The notes under the pieces are model-generated. The model was not told where the DNA came from and did not search any database. It saw nothing but the letters and a program-made list of their open reading frames with translations. A stretch of DNA of 34,546 bases from Loktanella sp. (GTDB lineage Bacteria; Pseudomonadota; Alphaproteobacteria; Rhodobacterales; Rhodobacteraceae), in NCBI GenBank assembly GCA_024686085.1, contig JAIBDT010000027.1, positions 1 to 34,546 on the forward strand, read 5' to 3'. The position numbers and the translations under genes are program-made. Below are positions 1 through 7,656 of the stretch, piece by piece (within the stretch, counting starts at the first letter, position 1; each line of letters starts with the position of its first letter).

Positions 1-76
1 CTTGGACGTCGAAACCACAGCGCAAGCCGTGCTAAAAGCCGCGTTCTACAATCAAATGTTCGTGGTTGATATGTAG
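1..76 (+). CDS. C-terminal end of an unidentified protein (partial)
   Basis: An open frame enters from the left edge (codons from base 2) and stops with TAG at 74-76, giving 24 residues that end in Phe-Val-Val-Asp-Met. The start lies outside the window. The visible stretch is too short to assign a family. It could also be a chance open frame, since 25 codons without a stop is weak evidence. A short A/T-rich inverted repeat (80-85 with 90-95) follows the stop, but it is a poor terminator. Confidence 0.4.
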   Translation, partial: LDVETTAQAVLKAAFYNQMFVVDM

Positions 77-278
77 CTGAAAACACGCCTGTTTTTGCCA
101 AAAGTATGGAAAACCCTACTTTCGTTACGTAGCGTCACAAGTCAATCTAAACAAGTTCCGTGAGTGGTGGCCTTAGGCCTGGGGACTGCGGGGCGTAACC
201 CTGACGATTATCAGGCAAGGCGACCCGCGACATCCCCTCGATCTGCGGCCCATTGATCCCCAACAGGCCGCAATCCTA
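77..278. other. Intergenic region with short inverted repeats, no gene seen
   Basis: About 200 bases between the partial + strand gene and the end of the - strand repeat-protein gene. Small inverted repeats are visible: CCTGA/TCAGG around 201-216 and TGCGGCC (244-250) with GGCCGCA (266-272). The latter lies just past the stop of the - strand gene and could end its transcript, but no T-tract follows, so a rho-independent terminator is not supported. Short open frames here overlap the repeat-protein gene in another frame and do not look protein-like. Confidence 0.5.
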
Positions 279-1535
279 TTAGCCAAGAACAAAGTCAAAG
301 AACAACGTGCCAATCTCCACAGGCGCGTCTGCGACAGTGTCGTATGTGACAACAACCGGTCCTTCAGCGGTGTAATCGGTCACGCGGATCGCCCATGCTT
401 CGCTTTCATCACCATCGTATTCGACCTTTTGATCCAATGTGCCGCCCACATGCAAAAACACAAACTCGTCCGCATCATCATAGACGATATGTTGCTGGGC
501 CAAGTCACCGTTTTCATCGTAAAAACGCTCGTTGGTTTGCCAGCTGCGGGCGGATCCATCCAGTGAATTATCCGTTTCAACAAGCATAACGCGCTGACTG
601 TCTACGCGCATATCAAACCGCTCCACGCCATCGTCGCCAACAGTCAACGTGCGCTGCTCTACCACGCCGCCGTCGCGGGTAATCATGGTCTCTATCGTAT
701 CCCAAGATGCAACATCGCCTTCGTCAGACTGCTGGACGCCCACAAGTTGACCATCAGAATAGGTCTCTAACTTGAAAATCCCATTGTCATAGAACGTAGC
801 CTTCTCGGTTTTCACACCATTTTGGTCGAAATAGGTCTCGATACGGTCCCAAGACTTTACACCATCGCCGGCCGCGTTGGGATTATCTTCCTCAATGACT
901 GACGCGCGCTGACCTTCAACATATGTGGTCAGTCGGAAAATGCCGTTGTCATAAAACGTGGCATTCTCGGTCAGATTGCCGTTCTGGTCATAATAGGCCT
1001 CGATGCGGTCCCAAGACTTCACGCCGTCCCCAGCTTCATTGGGGTTGTCATATTGGAAAATCTGGCTGCGCACACCGTCCGTAAAACTATCAACACGCAG
1101 AACGCCATTGTCATTGAACGTGGCACGCTCGGACAAAACACCATTCTGGTCGTAATACGTCTCGATATGCTCCCAAGACATGACACCATCACCCGCGCTG
1201 TTGGGATTATCGTATTGGAACGTCTGCGTGCGCGCGCCTTCTGCGAAGTCCTCAACTTTGATCACGCCGTTATCAAGAAACGTTTCGCGGACTGTTACGT
1301 CGCCATTCGGGCTGTAATAATTGGTCTTGGACGTCCAATTGAACAAACCGCCATCAACCTGATCATCAACAAGTTCGGTGCGATCCAAAACGCCTTCGGA
1401 ATAATAGCGGGCAGTAATCAGGCCACTGTCATATAGAATATCGGATGATACAACTTGACCGTAATCATCGGTAAACGTGGTCTTCGCTTGCCAGTTGAAC
1501 TGGTTCTCAGTGTCGTAAATTGTTGTGCTCGGCAT
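279..1535 (-). CDS. Acidic tandem-repeat protein of unknown function, possible type I secretion substrate
   Basis: I do not recognise a named family. The 418-residue product is built almost entirely from seven full and one partial copy of a repeat of about 54 residues. A typical unit reads W-[DE]-x-I-E-x-Y-x-D-x-N-G, then a stretch ending Y-D-N-G, then D-N-P-N-x-A-G-D-G-V. The central units (about residues 60-280) are the most alike; the outer ones are degenerate. The protein has no cysteine, is rich in Asp, Gly and Asn, and has no N-terminal signal peptide or membrane segment. It ends F-F-D-F-V-L-G, which resembles the acidic-plus-hydrophobic tail of some type I secretion substrates. The Asp/Asn/Gly clusters could bind calcium; that is inference. 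There is a loose resemblance to MORN-type repeats. I place the start at the ATG at 1533-1535 because GAGGG lies 11 bases upstream; the in-frame ATG at 1551-1553 lacks a ribosome binding site. Confidence 0.8.
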   Translation of the reverse strand: MPSTTIYDTENQFNWQAKTTFTDDYGQVVSSDILYDSGLITARYYSEGVLDRTELVDDQVDGGLFNWTSKTNYYSPNGDVTVRETFLDNGVIKVEDFAEGARTQTFQYDNPNSAGDGVMSWEHIETYYDQNGVLSERATFNDNGVLRVDSFTDGVRSQIFQYDNPNEAGDGVKSWDRIEAYYDQNGNLTENATFYDNGIFRLTTYVEGQRASVIEEDNPNAAGDGVKSWDRIETYFDQNGVKTEKATFYDNGIFKLETYSDGQLVGVQQSDEGDVASWDTIETMITRDGGVVEQRTLTVGDDGVERFDMRVDSQRVMLVETDNSLDGSARSWQTNERFYDENGDLAQQHIVYDDADEFVFLHVGGTLDQKVEYDGDESEAWAIRVTDYTAEGPVVVTYDTVADAPVEIGTLFFDFVLG

Positions 1536-1575
1536 AGAAAAAATGTCCCTCATAATATGTTTATCTGAATCTGAT

Positions 1576-1605
1576 ATATTCGGATTGGGGCAAAATTTCG
1601 GCCAA
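1576..1605 (-). promoter_or_regulatory. Candidate promoter of the repeat-protein gene
   Basis: On the - strand TTGGCC (1600-1605) and GAATAT (1576-1581) are separated by 18 bases and would start transcription about 30 bases before the chosen start codon. Directly upstream of the -35 is a dyad, CACCTT (1609-1614) with AAGGTG (1624-1629), placed where an activator could bind. Both assignments are by eye against sigma70-type consensus. Confidence 0.3.
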
Positions 1606-1633
1606 ACTCACCTTATACGTGTAAAGGTGTGGC

Positions 1634-1671
1634 AATAAAAAAGGCCCGCCTGATTATTCAAGCGGGCCTTT
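1634..1671 (-). terminator. Rho-independent terminator of rpsB-tsf
   Basis: A perfect 10-bp stem, AAAGGCCCGC (1640-1649) with GCGGGCCTTT (1662-1671), is followed on the - strand by a T-rich tract. It lies about 22 bases past the tsf stop codon and ends the rpsB-tsf transcript before the repeat-protein gene. Confidence 0.85.
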
Positions 1672-1693
1672 CAAATTCAGTAAATAAAGCGGC

Positions 1694-2566
1694 TTAGCCG
1701 TTCATTTTAGCAACTTCAGCTGCGAAATCTTCTTTCACAACTTCGATGCCTTCGCCGACTTCGATGCGCGAGAAACCAGTGATCTCAACGCCAGCTTCTT
1801 TTGCAGCAGCGCCAACAGTCAGGTCTGGGTTCACAACGAATTGCTGGTTTAGCAAAGTGACTTCAGCCATGTATTTCTGCATACGGCCAACGATCATCTT
1901 CTCGATCACAGCTTCCGGCTTGCCGGATTCGCGCGCGATGTCGATCTGAACGTTCTTCTCTTTTTCAACAACTGCAGCGTCCAAATCAGCTTCGGACAAA
2001 GACATCGGGTTCACAGCAGCGATGTGCATCGCAACCTGACGACCAAATGCTTCGTTGTCGCCCTTCATTGCGACCAAAACACCGATGTTGCCCATATCAG
2101 TGGCAGCAGCGTTGTGGACGTAAGATACAACAGTTTCGCCTTCCAGAACCGCCATGCGACGCACGGACATGTTCTCTCCGATCACAGCAACAGCGTCTGT
2201 GACAGTCTGTTCGACGGTCTTGCCGCCCATGTCAGCTGCTTTCAACGCGTCTGTATCGCCAACTGTCAAAGCAACGGCTGCGATTTTCGCAACCATAGCT
2301 TGGAAGTCAGAGTTCTTCGCGACAAAGTCAGTCTCGGAGTTCACTTCAACCGCAACACCTTTGCCACCGGACACAGCAACGGCAACAAGGCCTTCTGCAG
2401 CAGTACGGCCAGATTTCTTAGCAGCTTTCGCAAGGCCCTTGGTACGCAGCCAATCAACAGCCGCTTCCATGTCGCCATCATTTTCAGTCAACGCTTTTTT
2501 CGCGTCCATCATGCCTGCGCCAGTGCTGTCGCGCAGTTCTTTTACCATTGCAGCGGTAATCGCCAT
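1694..2566 (-). CDS. tsf: Elongation factor Ts
   Basis: EF-Ts exchanges GDP for GTP on EF-Tu during translation elongation in the cytoplasm. The 290-residue product opens with the family's UBA-like N-terminal domain (V-K-E-L-R near residue 9, then [12 protein letters not shown]) and has the core segment with [10 protein letters not shown] around residues 75-85, the part that contacts EF-Tu. Its length is normal for the family. GGAGA lies just before the ATG. It is the second gene of the usual rpsB-tsf operon, 77 bases after rpsB. That gap holds an imperfect GC-rich hairpin (about 2602-2622) without a T-tract, which might tune the tsf:rpsB ratio. A strong terminator follows. Confidence 0.98.
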   Translation of the reverse strand: MAITAAMVKELRDSTGAGMMDAKKALTENDGDMEAAVDWLRTKGLAKAAKKSGRTAAEGLVAVAVSGGKGVAVEVNSETDFVAKNSDFQAMVAKIAAVALTVGDTDALKAADMGGKTVEQTVTDAVAVIGENMSVRRMAVLEGETVVSYVHNAAATDMGNIGVLVAMKGDNEAFGRQVAMHIAAVNPMSLSEADLDAAVVEKEKNVQIDIARESGKPEAVIEKMIVGRMQKYMAEVTLLNQQFVVNPDLTVGAAAKEAGVEITGFSRIEVGEGIEVVKEDFAAEVAKMNG

Positions 2567-2643
2567 GTTATCTCTCCATTACGGAATTCAAATTGGGTCG
2601 AGGCAAGGGTCCACCCCCTGCCCCGAAATCAGTTTTGCAAAGC

Positions 2644-3405
2644 TTACTGCTGTTCAGCAGCGACAACTTCTTCTGCAAACTCTTCCATCGCGCCCATATC
2701 AACGCCAGCGGCGCCAAGCTGTGCCTGCATGCCGTCAAGGGCTGCACGTGCTGCGAGGTCAGTATATAGCGCGATTGCGCGTGCCGCATCGTCGTTGCCT
2801 GGAATCACGTAATCTACGCCATCTGGGGAACAGTTGGTGTCGACAACAGCGATCACAGGAATGCCCAGCTTCTTGGCTTCCAAGATGGCGAGGTCTTCTT
2901 TGTTCACGTCGATGACGAACAGCAGATCAGGAACGCCGCCCATTTCGCGGATACCGCCAAGGGATGCTTGCAATTTGCCCTGCTCACGTTCCATGCCAAG
3001 ACGCTCTTTCTTGGTCAGACCCGCGAAACCGTTCTCGGATGCCTCGTCAATCGCTTTGAGGCGGTTGATGGACTGGGAAACGGTCTGCCAGTTAGTGAGC
3101 GTGCCACCCAACCAACGGTGGTTCATGTAGAACTGTGCGGACTTCTCAGCTGCATCAGCGATTGGCTTTTGTGCCTGACGCTTTGTGCCAACGAAGAGAA
3201 CGCGACCGCCCTTTGCGACTGTGTCGCGGATAACCTGCAACGCTTGGTCCAGCATTGGCACTGTCTGTGTCAGGTCCATGATGTGGATGCCGTTGCGGCT
3301 GCCGTAAATGTGGTGTTGCATCTTTGGGTTCCAGCGCGCTGTCTGGTGGCCAAAGTGGACGCCAGCTTCAAGCAGTTGGCGCATGGTGAACTCGGGTAGA
3401 GCCAT
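2644..3405 (-). CDS. rpsB: 30S ribosomal protein S2
   Basis: S2 is a late-assembling protein of the small ribosomal subunit. The 253-residue product has the family signatures throughout: G-V-H-F-G-H near residue 15, R-W-N-P-K-M, the H-I-M-D-L stretch, F-V-G-T-K-R-Q-A around residue 72, [11 protein letters not shown] near residue 97, and the late D-x-N-x-x-P-D-x-V-D-Y-x-[14 protein letters not shown] precedes the ATG by about seven bases. It heads the rpsB-tsf operon. The roughly 200-base region upstream contains a candidate promoter and two dyads, consistent with S2 autoregulation as known in other bacteria. Confidence 0.98.
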   Translation of the reverse strand: MALPEFTMRQLLEAGVHFGHQTARWNPKMQHHIYGSRNGIHIMDLTQTVPMLDQALQVIRDTVAKGGRVLFVGTKRQAQKPIADAAEKSAQFYMNHRWLGGTLTNWQTVSQSINRLKAIDEASENGFAGLTKKERLGMEREQGKLQASLGGIREMGGVPDLLFVIDVNKEDLAILEAKKLGIPVIAVVDTNCSPDGVDYVIPGNDDAARAIALYTDLAARAALDGMQAQLGAAGVDMGAMEEFAEEVVAAEQQ

Positions 3406-3488
3406 GTCAGTCTTCCTTTTCCGGTTTTAACCTAGGACGGAGGGTGAAGGCGCAGAATTGCGACAACCGGTGGATATTTTAGGATTTC

Positions 3489-3517
3489 TCCCCAAAAGAC
3501 CCGCCCCCGTCTGGGGA
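3489..3517 (-). promoter_or_regulatory. Hairpin in the rpsB leader
   Basis: TCCCCA (3489-3494) pairs with TGGGGA (3512-3517), and inside it GAC pairs with GTC. If transcription starts near 3523 this hairpin sits at the very 5' end of the rpsB mRNA. A structured leader would fit feedback control by S2. This is inference from base pairing only. Confidence 0.4.
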
Positions 3518-3529
3518 TTTCGTAGGCGC

Positions 3530-3583
3530 GCTTTAGCCCGTGTTTGTGCTGGGTGCAAGCCTTCTAGGCGCAGACACGGGCTA
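3530..3583 (-). promoter_or_regulatory. Candidate rpsB-tsf promoter overlapping a 10-bp dyad
   Basis: On the - strand TTGCAC (3553-3558) and TAAAGC (3530-3535) are spaced by 17 bases. The perfect 10-bp inverted repeat TAGCCCGTGT (3534-3543) / ACACGGGCTA (3574-3583) straddles this promoter, so it may be an operator or, if transcription starts farther upstream, an RNA hairpin or hupE-end structure. The promoter match is moderate. Confidence 0.35.
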
Positions 3584-3607
3584 TTTTCATGCAAACGCGC
3601 GGGTTTT

Positions 3608-4948
3608 TTACAAAAACACCCTTTCAATGAACCAATAGGCCCCTACAAGCGCGATTGCGACCGATGCAGGCACCGCCACGATGCGGCGGTAGCCATCGAC
3701 CGTATCGCGGAACTGGACGGATGCAGCACATAGGATAAGCACACCCAAAAGCGGCGCACCGAACACCCAGACAGGGCCTTCGATCAGCGCGGCCAACGGC
3801 GCAGGGTTCAGCCAGATCAGCGCCACCGTCACAGCAGCGAGCACACCATAAAGCACAAGTCCTTGGGCAGCTTCGTTCTGACCGCGATCCACACGCAACG
3901 CCTGCCAAACACACAAGAACATCACAGAAATCACCGCCAACTGGCCCACTTCAACACCGACGTTAAACCCGATCAATGCAGGCACAAACGTGTTCTCTGG
4001 CAAACCAAACTCTGCCAGCACCGAGGCAAAGCCCAACCCGTGCAACAAACCAAAGCCGAAAATCACAAACGGTCGCCACGGGCTTAGGTTCTTCATCAAA
4101 ATATTCTCGACGGCGACATAGACAATCGAGGCCGCAATTAACGGCTCCACAATGGCTCCAGGCACAGACACAACACCAAGGGCAGCCGCCGCCAGCGTGA
4201 TCGTATGGGCCAGCGTAAACAGCGAAACTTGAGTAATCAGCGGACGCATGCGTGCAGACAAGAAAAACAAGCCAAGCACAAACAGTATGTGATCCAAACC
4301 CTTGGGCACAATGTGATCAAAGCCGATCGGAATATAGCGCACAAACGTCTGCCACCCCGTCGCCTGATCGCCGCCCGCCAGCGTAATGTCGTCCGACAAA
4401 GCACCCGCCTCCAGATAGCCGTCATACGGAGCGTCCACACCCATCTGGCGCAGCACAAGCACACCAAATTCGGGCGTCCATCCGACCTGAATAGTTTGCG
4501 CCTTTTCAGGTAGTTGCGCGGTAAAGCTGATCTCGGATGCGCGCGTTACCTCCACGTCGCCCAACGGGCCAACCGCGACAGACGTCAACTGCGGATCAAG
4601 CGGCACGCCATCTGCGGTCAGTGTCATCGCAGCGGCCATCTGTGGCCAGAACGCGCGAAAACTGTCCTCTAACGCCGCTGGCTCCAGCGCGCGCAAACTG
4701 TCATAATCAGCCGCCTGCGGGGCCTCGGCGGTATCGGCCACCTCGGTCATATTGATGCCTGCGATAAAACTTTCGAGATTCAAGCGCACATCAAAAGTCA
4801 CCTGATCGCCCTCTTGGGTCATATCAGCAATCGACGGCAGCACCTCATGGGCCATCGCAGATGACAGTGTCGTGAGCCAAAGCAGGATCGCGCTTGACAA
4901 CAGACGGGTAAGGGACAGTTTAGGAACAATGGAAAAGGACGTCATCAT
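3608..4948 (-). CDS. HupE/UreJ-family membrane protein with periplasmic N-terminal domain
   Basis: The 446-residue product starts with a signal-like hydrophobic segment ending A-M-A-H-E (about residue 35), followed by a soluble domain of about 170 residues that should be periplasmic. From about residue 205 it has the HupE/UreJ_2 hallmark, a G-F-D-H-I-x-P-K-G-L-D-H-I-L-F-V motif with metal-binding-type histidines, and then about seven membrane segments. Family members are linked to nickel or cobalt handling and sometimes to other transition metals; the metal here cannot be told from the sequence. The start is uncertain: ATG at 4946-4948 or 4943-4945, or TTG at 4952-4954 with AAGAGAG five bases upstream. 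The start codon overlaps that of the divergent DUF4198 gene, whose product is also a periplasmic protein of a family tied to metal uptake. Confidence 0.88.
   Translation of the reverse strand: MMTSFSIVPKLSLTRLLSSAILLWLTTLSSAMAHEVLPSIADMTQEGDQVTFDVRLNLESFIAGINMTEVADTAEAPQAADYDSLRALEPAALEDSFRAFWPQMAAAMTLTADGVPLDPQLTSVAVGPLGDVEVTRASEISFTAQLPEKAQTIQVGWTPEFGVLVLRQMGVDAPYDGYLEAGALSDDITLAGGDQATGWQTFVRYIPIGFDHIVPKGLDHILFVLGLFFLSARMRPLITQVSLFTLAHTITLAAAALGVVSVPGAIVEPLIAASIVYVAVENILMKNLSPWRPFVIFGFGLLHGLGFASVLAEFGLPENTFVPALIGFNVGVEVGQLAVISVMFLCVWQALRVDRGQNEAAQGLVLYGVLAAVTVALIWLNPAPLAALIEGPVWVFGAPLLGVLILCAASVQFRDTVDGYRRIVAVPASVAIALVGAYWFIERVFL
4894..4924 (+). promoter_or_regulatory. Candidate promoter of the DUF4198 gene inside the hupE-like coding region
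   Basis: A perfect -35 consensus TTGACA (4894-4899) lies about 50 bases before the DUF4198 start, with a weak -10 (TTTAGG, 4919-4924) 19 bases on. It lies within the 5' coding part of the divergent gene. The -10 is poor, so support is limited. Confidence 0.25.
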
Positions 4949-5744
4949 GCGCAAAATTGCTCTCTTAATGTGTTTTCTTGGCAGCCCCGCGACCGCTCAT
5001 GAGTTCTGGTTAGAGCCAACGGCCTACCAAGTTCCGGCAGAAGGTATGCTGACAGCCAATATTGTCAATGGACAGGATTTTGAAGGGGTTATCTTGCCCT
5101 ATGTACCGCAGCGATTTGCACATTTCATGGCCTTTGCAGGTGGCAAGTCGGGCAAAGTTGAGGGTCGGACCGGCGATACTCCTGCCCTGAACATGGCCGC
5201 TTTTGACAATGGCTTGAACGTTGTGGCCTACCAAGCCCGCAATTCCACCGTCACTTACGAGACGTGGGAGAAGTTTGAAAGCTTCCTCAAGCACAAAGAC
5301 CTCGGCGACCAGCTGGCAAACCACCAAACACGCGGGCTACCGCTTGAGAACTTCAAAGAGGTTTACTCGCGTTATTCCAAGACCTTAATCGGTGTCGGTG
5401 ATGGCGCGGGCGCTGACAGACGGGTCGGGCTAGAGACCGAAATCGTGGCGTTGACCAACCCCTATACCGACAACCTGTCGTCTGGGATGAGGGTGCAAGT
5501 GTTCTATCGGACCGACCCTCGCGCAAACACGCAAGTCGAAGTCTTTGAAAAGGCCCCCAACGACAGCGTGCGCATCTTTTTTGTGCGCACCGATGCAAAC
5601 GGGATCGCGACAGTCCCCGTGAAATCGGGTCACGAATACATGCTTGATGCGGTTGTGTTGCGTGAACCGACAGGGCAGCTGGCCGATGATACACGCGCCG
5701 CCTACGAAACCCTCTGGGCCAACATGACATTTGCCGCGCCGTGA
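4947..5744 (+). CDS. DUF4198-family periplasmic protein
   Basis: The 265-residue product begins M-R-K-I-A-L-L with a short signal peptide ending P-A-T-A, so the mature protein starts H-E-F-W-L-E-P. This histidine-led start is typical of DUF4198 proteins (the NikK/NikM-type accessory proteins of nickel and cobalt uptake), in which it can bind metal. The C-terminal third resembles the beta-sandwich part of the family (G-M-R-V-Q-V-F-Y, then A-N-G-I-A-T-V-P-V). I chose the ATG at 4947-4949 because AAGGA lies seven bases upstream and the signal peptide begins there; a longer frame from 4872 would bury it. It overlaps the divergent HupE/UreJ-like gene by two bases. Involvement in metal uptake is inferred from family and neighbour, not from the sequence directly. 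Confidence 0.88.
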   Translation: MRKIALLMCFLGSPATAHEFWLEPTAYQVPAEGMLTANIVNGQDFEGVILPYVPQRFAHFMAFAGGKSGKVEGRTGDTPALNMAAFDNGLNVVAYQARNSTVTYETWEKFESFLKHKDLGDQLANHQTRGLPLENFKEVYSRYSKTLIGVGDGAGADRRVGLETEIVALTNPYTDNLSSGMRVQVFYRTDPRANTQVEVFEKAPNDSVRIFFVRTDANGIATVPVKSGHEYMLDAVVLREPTGQLADDTRAAYETLWANMTFAAP

Positions 5745-5780
5745 CTTGCTAAACGGCGTGCCCTGCGCCAAAAGCAAAGC

Positions 5781-6674
5781 ATGACACAGCAAGCCAATAT
5801 CCTTTGTATCGGATCTGTCCTTTGGGACGTGATCGGGCGCGCAGCCAACCACATGCGGGTGGGCTCCGACGTGCCGGGGCGGATCACACGTCTGCCCGGC
5901 GGGGTCGCGATGAACATCGCGATGACCCTGCGGCGTTTCGGGATGCGCCCTGCACTTCTGTCGGCTATCGGCCAAGATGCCGAAGGGCACGAACTGGTGT
6001 CCGAGGCCACCCGTATGGGCCTGATCACAGACTATCTTTACCGCTCCGAAGATCTGCCCACCGACGTCTATATGGCGATTGAGGGGGCCAACGGTCTGAT
6101 CGCGGCCATCGCGGATGCGCATTCGCTGGAAGCATCAGGCGACAAAATCCTGCGGGCGCTCAGTGACGGACGGCTTGGGTCGGTGGACACCCCCTACCAA
6201 GGGACCGTTGCGCTTGACGGAAATCTGACCGAAGAATTGCTGCAAACGATCGCTAACTCGCCGCTTTTTGCAGGGGCAGACCTGCGCGTGGCCCCCGCGT
6301 CCCCGGGAAAAGCAGCGCGTCTTCTGTCGCTGATGGACCACCCGACAGCAACGCTTTACGTGAACTTGGAAGAAGCAGGGTTGCTCTGCCAAACCACCTT
6401 TGAGACTTCCTCTGACGGGGCCGCTGGCTTACTTAAACGCGGCGCACACCGCGTACTTGTCACCGATGGCGGCAATGCTGCGGCCGAAGGCACAGACGGC
6501 GACATTATCACCCACACACCACCCGCCGTGATGGTCACGCGCGTCACAGGCGCAGGCGATACATTCATGGCCGCCCACATCGCATCAGAGGCGCAAGGCA
6601 TGGACCGCAAAGGCGCCCTCACCCGCGCCTCAAACGCCGCCGCCACCTACGTTTCAGGAGAAACACCGCTATGA
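5781..6674 (+). CDS. psuK: PfkB-family kinase, probably pseudouridine kinase
   Basis: A 297-residue ribokinase-fold sugar/nucleoside kinase. The N-terminus has I-G-S-V-L-W-D-V and then P-G-G-V-A-M-N-I-A for substrate binding; the C-terminus has T-G-A-G-D-T-F near residue 255, the anion hole and catalytic Asp of the PfkB family. The next gene, overlapping by an ATGA, encodes pseudouridine-5'-phosphate glycosidase, so the natural substrate is almost certainly pseudouridine, phosphorylated at the 5' position. The family motif alone would not separate it from other nucleoside kinases. It follows the DUF4198 gene by 36 bases and could be cotranscribed with it, though no functional link is apparent. 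Confidence 0.88.
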   Translation: MTQQANILCIGSVLWDVIGRAANHMRVGSDVPGRITRLPGGVAMNIAMTLRRFGMRPALLSAIGQDAEGHELVSEATRMGLITDYLYRSEDLPTDVYMAIEGANGLIAAIADAHSLEASGDKILRALSDGRLGSVDTPYQGTVALDGNLTEELLQTIANSPLFAGADLRVAPASPGKAARLLSLMDHPTATLYVNLEEAGLLCQTTFETSSDGAAGLLKRGAHRVLVTDGGNAAAEGTDGDIITHTPPAVMVTRVTGAGDTFMAAHIASEAQGMDRKGALTRASNAAATYVSGETPL

Positions 6675-7585
6675 CGATCCCCATGACATTCAGCGCAGAA
6701 GTCGCCGCCGCCCGCCTTGCAGGCGCGCCCATCGTGGCACTCGAAAGCACCATCATCACCCACGGGATGCCGTTCCCGCAAAACGTGGAAACGGCCCAGA
6801 TCGTCGAACAAGACGTGCGCGACGCTGGCGCCACACCTGCAACCATCGCCGTGATGAACGGGACCTTGCACATCGGGCTAGAGGCAGACGAGCTCAACAG
6901 CCTTGGCCAAGCGCAAAACGTCGCCAAACTGTCTCGCGCCGATATCGCCGCCTGTATCGCTATGGGCGGCAACGGGGCCACGACAGTGGCCGCGACCATG
7001 ATCGCAGCGCAGCTAGCAGGCATTTCGGTCTTCGCGACAGGCGGGATCGGCGGCGTGCACCGCGGGGCTGAAACCTCCTTTGATATCTCGGCAGACCTGC
7101 ACGAACTGGCCCAAACTGCAGTGACGGTTGTCGCCGCTGGGGCCAAAGCGATCCTTGATCTGGACAAAACATTCGAGGTTCTGGAAACACTTGGCGTGCC
7201 TGTCATCGCCTATGGCCAAGACACCCTGCCCGCCTTCTGGTCGGCCACATCCGATATGCCAGCCCCACTTCGCATGGACAGCGCAGCCGAGATTGCACGC
7301 GCCCAAATCATGCGTAGCGCGATGGGGCTTTCAGGAGGGCAACTGGTCTGCAACCCGATCCCTAGTGACGCGCAAATCCCCGCAGAGGTCCTCGCGCCAG
7401 TGATCGCCCAAGCCCTGTCCGAGGCGGACGCGCAAAACATCTCTGCAAAAGCCGTGACGCCGTTCCTTTTGGGACGAATATTCGAGCTGACAGAAGGACG
7501 GTCCTTGACTGCAAACATCGCACTTGTGCGCAATAACGCGCGGCTGGCGGCGAAAATCGCCGCAGAAATGGTCAATCAAGCATAA
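6671..7585 (+). CDS. psuG: Pseudouridine-5'-phosphate glycosidase
   Basis: PsuG cleaves the C-glycosidic bond of pseudouridine 5'-phosphate to give uracil and ribose 5-phosphate, completing pseudouridine salvage after the kinase. The 304-residue product shows the family features: A-L-E-S-T-I-I-T-H-G-M-P-x-P near residue 23, T-I-A-V-M-N-G, the G-N-G-A-T-T-V-A-A-T-M segment, and the signature F-A-T-G-G-I-G-G-V-H-R-G near residue 118. Its length is typical. The start codon overlaps the stop of the upstream kinase gene (ATGA at 6671-6674), indicating translational coupling. Confidence 0.96.
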   Translation: MTIPMTFSAEVAAARLAGAPIVALESTIITHGMPFPQNVETAQIVEQDVRDAGATPATIAVMNGTLHIGLEADELNSLGQAQNVAKLSRADIAACIAMGGNGATTVAATMIAAQLAGISVFATGGIGGVHRGAETSFDISADLHELAQTAVTVVAAGAKAILDLDKTFEVLETLGVPVIAYGQDTLPAFWSATSDMPAPLRMDSAAEIARAQIMRSAMGLSGGQLVCNPIPSDAQIPAEVLAPVIAQALSEADAQNISAKAVTPFLLGRIFELTEGRSLTANIALVRNNARLAAKIAAEMVNQA

Positions 7586-7656
7586 CTAGCGCAGTAATGC
7601 TTGTCGCCGCGGCAGGGCCACCATAGATGTGAGCAAACAGTTAAGGCGCCACGAAA

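Noticed and set aside
77..278. A possible tRNA or structured RNA gene suggested by several hairpins
   Set aside because: The inverted repeats do not form a cloverleaf, there is no T-loop sequence, and no promoter or terminator frames them.
2024..2915. Long + strand open frames opposite tsf and rpsB
   Set aside because: They are antisense to unmistakable ribosomal genes, lack domain features, and arise from the codon bias of the real genes.
3427..3627. A 66-residue open frame in the rpsB leader
   Set aside because: It lies over the promoter and hairpins, has no ribosome site, and its composition is not protein-like.
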